The notes under the pieces were generated by a model. That model worked only from the letters and a program-made list of their open reading frames with translations, was not told where the DNA came from and did not search any database. A program made the position numbers and the translations under genes. DNA of 9,861 nt from Phycisphaerae bacterium. Lineage in GTDB: Bacteria > Planctomycetota > Phycisphaerae > Phycisphaerales > SM1A02. This document shows positions 7,193 to 9,861 of the stretch, in pieces (within the stretch, counting starts at the first letter, position 1; every line of letters begins with the position of its first letter). The stretch is from NCBI GenBank assembly GCA_018663565.1, contig JABJQE010000087.1:1-9861 (forward strand), written 5' to 3'.

Positions 7193-7616
7193 TTGCTCAC
7201 TTGAGGGTCTGTACGCGAGGCCCCACCAAGGGGGCTGCAGTTCTGAGTGACAAGCAATGAGCTTGCCAGTTGCTGCGAAAAGTGGTGAATGGCGCCGCCG
7301 CCAAGCTCGTATTGCCGCTGCATCAGCTCGATTGACTTTGGCAGTTGCCAATTCTGGTCTATGGTTGAGGGCAACAACGACGACCGGAGTACAGCGAAGT
7401 GCCGGGGGGGCTTATGCGACACCTTTCCGCCCGTGCATACCAAGTCGCCTGAGGTCGGCCGCCGGATGTGTAAATCCACAGCCTCACTCGCGTATCGACC
7501 TCTTCAGATGCCAAGACATCGTTCGCCAGCGGTGTTTCAAAGCCCAACTACATCAATAGCATGAACCCGCCGACATGCCACTCCTCGGTACTTCAAGCCA
7601 CAGAAAACGCTTCGCC
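7193..7616. other. Convergent intergenic region with small palindromes and no credible gene
   Basis: This region separates the ends of two convergent transcripts. Just after the giant gene's stop, TTGC (7193-7196) and TCACT (7197-7201) can pair with AGTGA (7246-7250) and GCAA (7254-7257), enclosing GCCCC (7220-7224) with GGGGC (7231-7235). This may mark the transcript end, but no T tract follows. CAAGC/GCTTG (7251-7265) offers an alternative small hairpin. A run of seven G lies at 7404-7410. Open frames up to about 100 codons exist on both strands, but they overlap each other, have no clear ribosome binding site and resemble no family I know. They look like chance frames in GC-rich DNA or remnants of a decayed gene. 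Confidence 0.5.
7338..7351. repeat. Short near-perfect palindrome TTGGCA-GT-TGCCAA
   Basis: Six-base arms are separated by two bases, giving an operator-like inverted repeat rather than a stable RNA hairpin, because the loop is too small. It lies between two convergent genes where no promoter was recognised, so a regulatory role is doubtful and a chance origin is possible. Confidence 0.3.
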
Positions 7617-8033
7617 CTACATTTTGAGATATCGCATTTCAATGCGGTTCCCTGGTGGAATCACCTCGACTTCGGTCATGAAGGCTCGCATGAGCGCGAG
7701 TCCGCGACCTGAGGCAATCGTGAGGTTTTCGTCGGCTGTGGGATCTGGAACAGCCTCGGGGTCGAAGCCTGGCCCCTCGTCAGCCACCATCAAGACAACT
7801 TGATGTGGTTCAACGCTCGCTTCAACTCGAATGTGCAAAGATGTGTCACCAGCGTGGCCGTGCCGCACGGCATTGGCCAACGCTTCCTCAAGCGACAACC
7901 GCACTGCAAAAGCAACCGTTTCTCCAAGGCCAGCGTCCTCAATGGCCTGCTGCGTCTGCTCAATAATTGGAATACAAGCTTCCCGCTCTCCAGGAATATG
8001 CCAGCTTTGTTTCCAATGGCTTCGACCCGCCAT
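7617..8033 (-). CDS. Anti-sigma-like serine kinase (HATPase_c_2, RsbW/SpoIIAB type)
   Basis: This 138-residue cytoplasmic protein has the GHKL ATP-binding fold of anti-sigma factor kinases. Visible motifs are the N box E50-A-L-A-N54-A-V-R-H58, the G1 box D85-E-G-P-G-F-D91 and the G2 segment G109-R-G-L-A-L114. Its length matches the RsbW/SpoIIAB family (about 140-160 residues). Known members bind a sigma factor or other target and phosphorylate a serine on a partner STAS protein; here the partner is probably the gene directly upstream. The ATG at 8033 is preferred because GGGAG lies seven bases before it; the TTG two codons upstream would be only one base from that site. The gap to the STAS gene is 26 nt, so they are probably cotranscribed. 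The target of inhibition cannot be told from the window. Confidence 0.87.
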   Translation of the reverse strand: MAGRSHWKQSWHIPGEREACIPIIEQTQQAIEDAGLGETVAFAVRLSLEEALANAVRHGHAGDTSLHIRVEASVEPHQVVLMVADEGPGFDPEAVPDPTADENLTIASGRGLALMRAFMTEVEVIPPGNRIEMRYLKM

Positions 8034-8040
8034 GAACAAT

Positions 8041-8045
8041 CTCCC
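8041..8045 (-). promoter_or_regulatory. Ribosome binding site of the HATPase gene
   Basis: On the minus strand GGGAG stands seven bases before the ATG at 8033. This spacing selects that ATG over the TTG at 8039. Confidence 0.6.
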
Positions 8046-8059
8046 AAGGGATCCGCCGT

Positions 8060-8428
8060 TCAGTTCTGACCGAGTAGATTGGCCTTGGCCGAAGCAAGAT
8101 CTGGTTCGATTCGCAAGACTCGGTCGAGCCGCGTAATCCGGAAGACTTCGCTAATCCCACCTGCAACGTGTGCAAGACATAGGCCACCTGAACGATCCTG
8201 CAGACGGCTATTGAGGGTGATCAACATGCCAAGCGCCGACGATGAGAGGTGCTCTACCTGTGAGAAGTCCATCACCACATGGGCAGAGGGCGCATCCGCA
8301 ACAACCTTGTCGAGTTCCTCGCCGATCGTGCGAATGACCATCTCATCAAGAATATGACGGTCTTGCAAGATGATGAGCACATAGCCATCCTCAAAGCTCA
8401 CGCGAATATGCTGAAACTGATCCGACAC
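8060..8428 (-). CDS. STAS-domain anti-anti-sigma-like protein (RsbV/SpoIIAA type)
   Basis: This is a single STAS domain of 122 residues, the usual size for anti-sigma factor antagonists. The central motif MDFSQVEHLSSSALGML (about residues 53-69) matches the conserved loop of the family, where a serine after the usual Asp is phosphorylated; by alignment this is probably S63, within a run of three serines (62-64). S62 takes the place of the usual Asp. In known systems the unphosphorylated protein binds the HATPase anti-sigma factor and frees its target, and phosphorylation by the same kinase reverses this. The start is a GTG at 8428 with an excellent GAGGAGG site eight bases upstream. It lies 29 nt after the secretin gene and 26 nt before the HATPase gene, in the same order as rsbV-rsbW. 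Confidence 0.88.
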   Translation of the reverse strand: MSDQFQHIRVSFEDGYVLIILQDRHILDEMVIRTIGEELDKVVADAPSAHVVMDFSQVEHLSSSALGMLITLNSRLQDRSGGLCLAHVAGGISEVFRITRLDRVLRIEPDLASAKANLLGQN

Positions 8429-8436
8429 GGGTCTTG

Positions 8437-8443
8437 CCTCCTC
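8437..8443 (-). promoter_or_regulatory. Strong ribosome binding site of the STAS gene
   Basis: The minus strand reads GAGGAGG followed by eight bases and then GTG. This near-perfect anti-16S match decides for the GTG start and suggests higher translation of the STAS gene than of its operon neighbours. Confidence 0.75.
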
Positions 8444-8453
8444 AGGTCAGGCG

Positions 8454-8479
8454 GGGCTCACTGGGTGTAGGCTGAGCCC
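8454..8479 (-). repeat. Inverted repeat spanning the secretin stop codon
   Basis: GGGCTCA (8454-8460) and TGAGCCC (8473-8479) are perfect seven-base arms around a 12-base loop. In the minus-strand transcript the hairpin contains the last codons and the TGA stop of the secretin gene and ends 10 bases before the STAS ribosome binding site. It has no U tract, so it is unlikely to terminate; it may mark an RNA processing or translational coupling point. Confidence 0.45.
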
Positions 8480-9861
8480 ACCCGAAGCGATTCGGAGAGC
8501 CCTGGGAACAACTGATCTTCATTCTCGTGCTGCAGAATGATCTCCGGACGAAGCAGCATGAGCAGTGTGCTCTCTTGAGTGGCGGTGATACGGTTCGCGA
8601 AGAATCGATTGATGTAGGGAATCTTCGAGAGCAGCGGCACACCGGCCTCAGTCTCAAACTCGATACTGTCTCGGTAGCCACCAAGCATAGCCGTGCCCTT
8701 ATCAGGTACCGACGTCGTCACCCGAAGCTGTTGCACCGCAATGGTGGGCAATTGAACTTGGCCAGCAAACTGAGAGGAACCGCCACCACCGATACCGCCA
8801 CCGCCAGCTGCACCAGTTGTAGCTGCCGTCGCAATTGTCTTCAGCTCTGATTTTTGGAAATTCACATTCATCGTGACGTACCGGCGATCTGCCGAAGCAG
8901 CGCCCTTGAGATACAACATCACACCAGTTTGAATGGTGCCGATTTGCGGCACGAATGCACCAGAGCCACTTCCGCTCGTGGCCGTCAAGCCCTGGACATA
9001 CGCCTGTTCTTCGGTAATCGAAATCCATGCACCCTGACCATTGAAGAAAGTAAGCCGCGGAGCAGCAAGGGAAATTGATCGTTCATCAGCTTGAGTGGCC
9101 TTCACCAAGAGATCGACCTGAATATCATCGAGATAACTCATGCCAAAGCCAAGGGCTGGCGCCTCACGAAGCAAGTTCTGGGCAAAGGCTGGTGCAGCAC
9201 CAGACGCGATGGTCTCAACCATGCTCAAACTATTATTGACGATGCCAATCGGGCTCCAGCCTGAATTGGCAGCACCGAGTCGAATTGGTTGACCAATATT
9301 GGCGCCACCAGTGTTTTGGTACTGAATACCTTGTAAATCGGCTGTAGGAACTCCATCAGTGAAGCCTGTATTGAAGGTATTCGCTGGCGAGGTCGGATTA
9401 CCCTCAGCATCGACTTGATTGACGGTGCCGTAAGTGACCCACGGCTTGGGCTGGCCTGCTTGTGCACCAGTACTAAAGAAGAAGTCACTCAATTGAGCGT
9501 TGGGATCCTGATTCTGCATGTCGGTCCACATGCCGTTATTCGTATTGAAGTACAAGTCAAGATCAACGCCGATTTCCTCAAACCAGTCGGTCTCAATTCG
9601 CAAGAAGCGAGCTTCAACGCTAATCAGCACAGAGCGAGCCTCGCGAAGCATCTCGAGCAATCGCCCGACTTTGACATGGTTCGCGGGAGTCTGGCGAATA
9701 ATGAGGTTGCGGCTGAAGAGCATGGGGTCGCCAATAGTGTCTTCGAACCAGCTTGGAGGATCTACATTTCGCTTGATGATATCGATGAGCGACTCGAGCA
9801 ATTCTTCTTCGTCCTCAGCGTAGTTGCCATAGACGCCGCCGCCTTGGCCACCACCACCGCC
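8458..9861 (-). CDS. Secretin family outer-membrane pore protein (GspD/PilQ-like), C-terminal part
   Basis: The frame is open to the right edge, so the N-terminus is missing; 467 residues are visible. It begins with a Gly-rich linker and an acidic stretch (AEDEEE). Visible residues about 21-105 match a secretin N1-type repeat: an early LIDIIKRNVDPPSW, then NLIIRQTP, VGRLLEML and VEARFL. After an Asn/Gly/Thr-rich insert of roughly 130 residues comes the secretin core (about 265-445): APRLTFFNGQ, then VPDKGTAMLGG, GVPLLSKIPYINRFF and LLMLLRPEII, which is the classic signature of the multimeric beta-barrel gate. A Gly-rich stretch (GGGGIGGGG) interrupts the core between two beta segments. Secretins form outer-membrane channels of type II secretion or type IV pili; which of these applies cannot be told here. 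It is the first visible gene of the minus-strand unit, with STAS and HATPase genes downstream. Confidence 0.9.
   Translation of the reverse strand, partial: GGGGGQGGGVYGNYAEDEEELLESLIDIIKRNVDPPSWFEDTIGDPMLFSRNLIIRQTPANHVKVGRLLEMLREARSVLISVEARFLRIETDWFEEIGVDLDLYFNTNNGMWTDMQNQDPNAQLSDFFFSTGAQAGQPKPWVTYGTVNQVDAEGNPTSPANTFNTGFTDGVPTADLQGIQYQNTGGANIGQPIRLGAANSGWSPIGIVNNSLSMVETIASGAAPAFAQNLLREAPALGFGMSYLDDIQVDLLVKATQADERSISLAAPRLTFFNGQGAWISITEEQAYVQGLTATSGSGSGAFVPQIGTIQTGVMLYLKGAASADRRYVTMNVNFQKSELKTIATAATTGAAGGGGIGGGGSSQFAGQVQLPTIAVQQLRVTTSVPDKGTAMLGGYRDSIEFETEAGVPLLSKIPYINRFFANRITATQESTLLMLLRPEIILQHENEDQLFPGLSESLRVGSAYTQ

Noticed and set aside
7220..7235. GCCCC/GGGGC hairpin as an intrinsic terminator of the giant gene
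   Set aside because: The stem is only five pairs and no T tract follows, so it was mentioned only as a weak structure.
7257..7564. Two overlapping plus-strand frames of 91-100 codons after the giant gene
   Set aside because: They overlap each other in different frames, have no known domain and no clear ribosome binding site, and look like chance frames.
1..9861. CRISPR array, tRNA, insertion sequence or prophage signature
   Set aside because: No regularly spaced repeats, cloverleaf, transposase, integrase or flanking duplications were found on either strand.

Overview
The window looks like a chromosomal segment of a Planctomycetota bacterium, most likely from the Phycisphaerae. This is inferred from three things: a very large secreted protein with paired-cysteine motifs (C-x4-CC-x2-V and C-x2-C-x6/7-[FY]GSCC) and a degenerate subtilase fold, the style of the secretin gene, and a moderately GC-rich composition judged by eye. 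No rRNA or other taxonomic marker is present except the end of rpoC, so the assignment is tentative.

Layout. Positions 1-666 (+) hold the 3' end of rpoC (RNA polymerase beta'), which closes with an acidic tail and is followed by a strong GC hairpin (703-735) and a short T run, a plausible end of the rpo operon. Positions 743-972 show nothing recognisable. An extended -10 promoter at 973-981 precedes a leader of about 170 nt that can fold into several hairpins and carries alternating C-rich and G-rich blocks. It leads into one giant gene, 1160-7192 (+), encoding a 2010-residue exported protein: signal peptide, a region resembling a subtilase propeptide, cysteine-rich segments, a tryptophan-rich segment, a second pair of CC motifs, a subtilisin-like (S8) domain whose catalytic positions all appear substituted, and a beta-rich C-terminal region. 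Positions 7193-7616 are a convergent intergenic region with small palindromes and no credible gene.

On the minus strand, read from the right edge leftwards, lies a compact three-gene unit: a secretin (outer-membrane GspD/PilQ-like pore, N-terminus beyond the window), a STAS-domain anti-anti-sigma-like protein (RsbV/SpoIIAA type), and a HATPase_c_2 anti-sigma/serine-kinase-like protein (RsbW/SpoIIAB type). Gaps of 29 and 26 nt, each holding a ribosome binding site, point to one transcript. The STAS/HATPase pair should form a partner-switching module; its link to an export pore is unusual and no sigma factor or PP2C phosphatase is visible here.

Most notable: the giant protein appears to be a pseudo-subtilase (Asp to Ala, His to Arg, Ser to Ile, oxyanion Asn to Asp) with more than 1200 residues between propeptide-like and protease-like parts, and its mRNA leader has the architecture of a possible translational switch.
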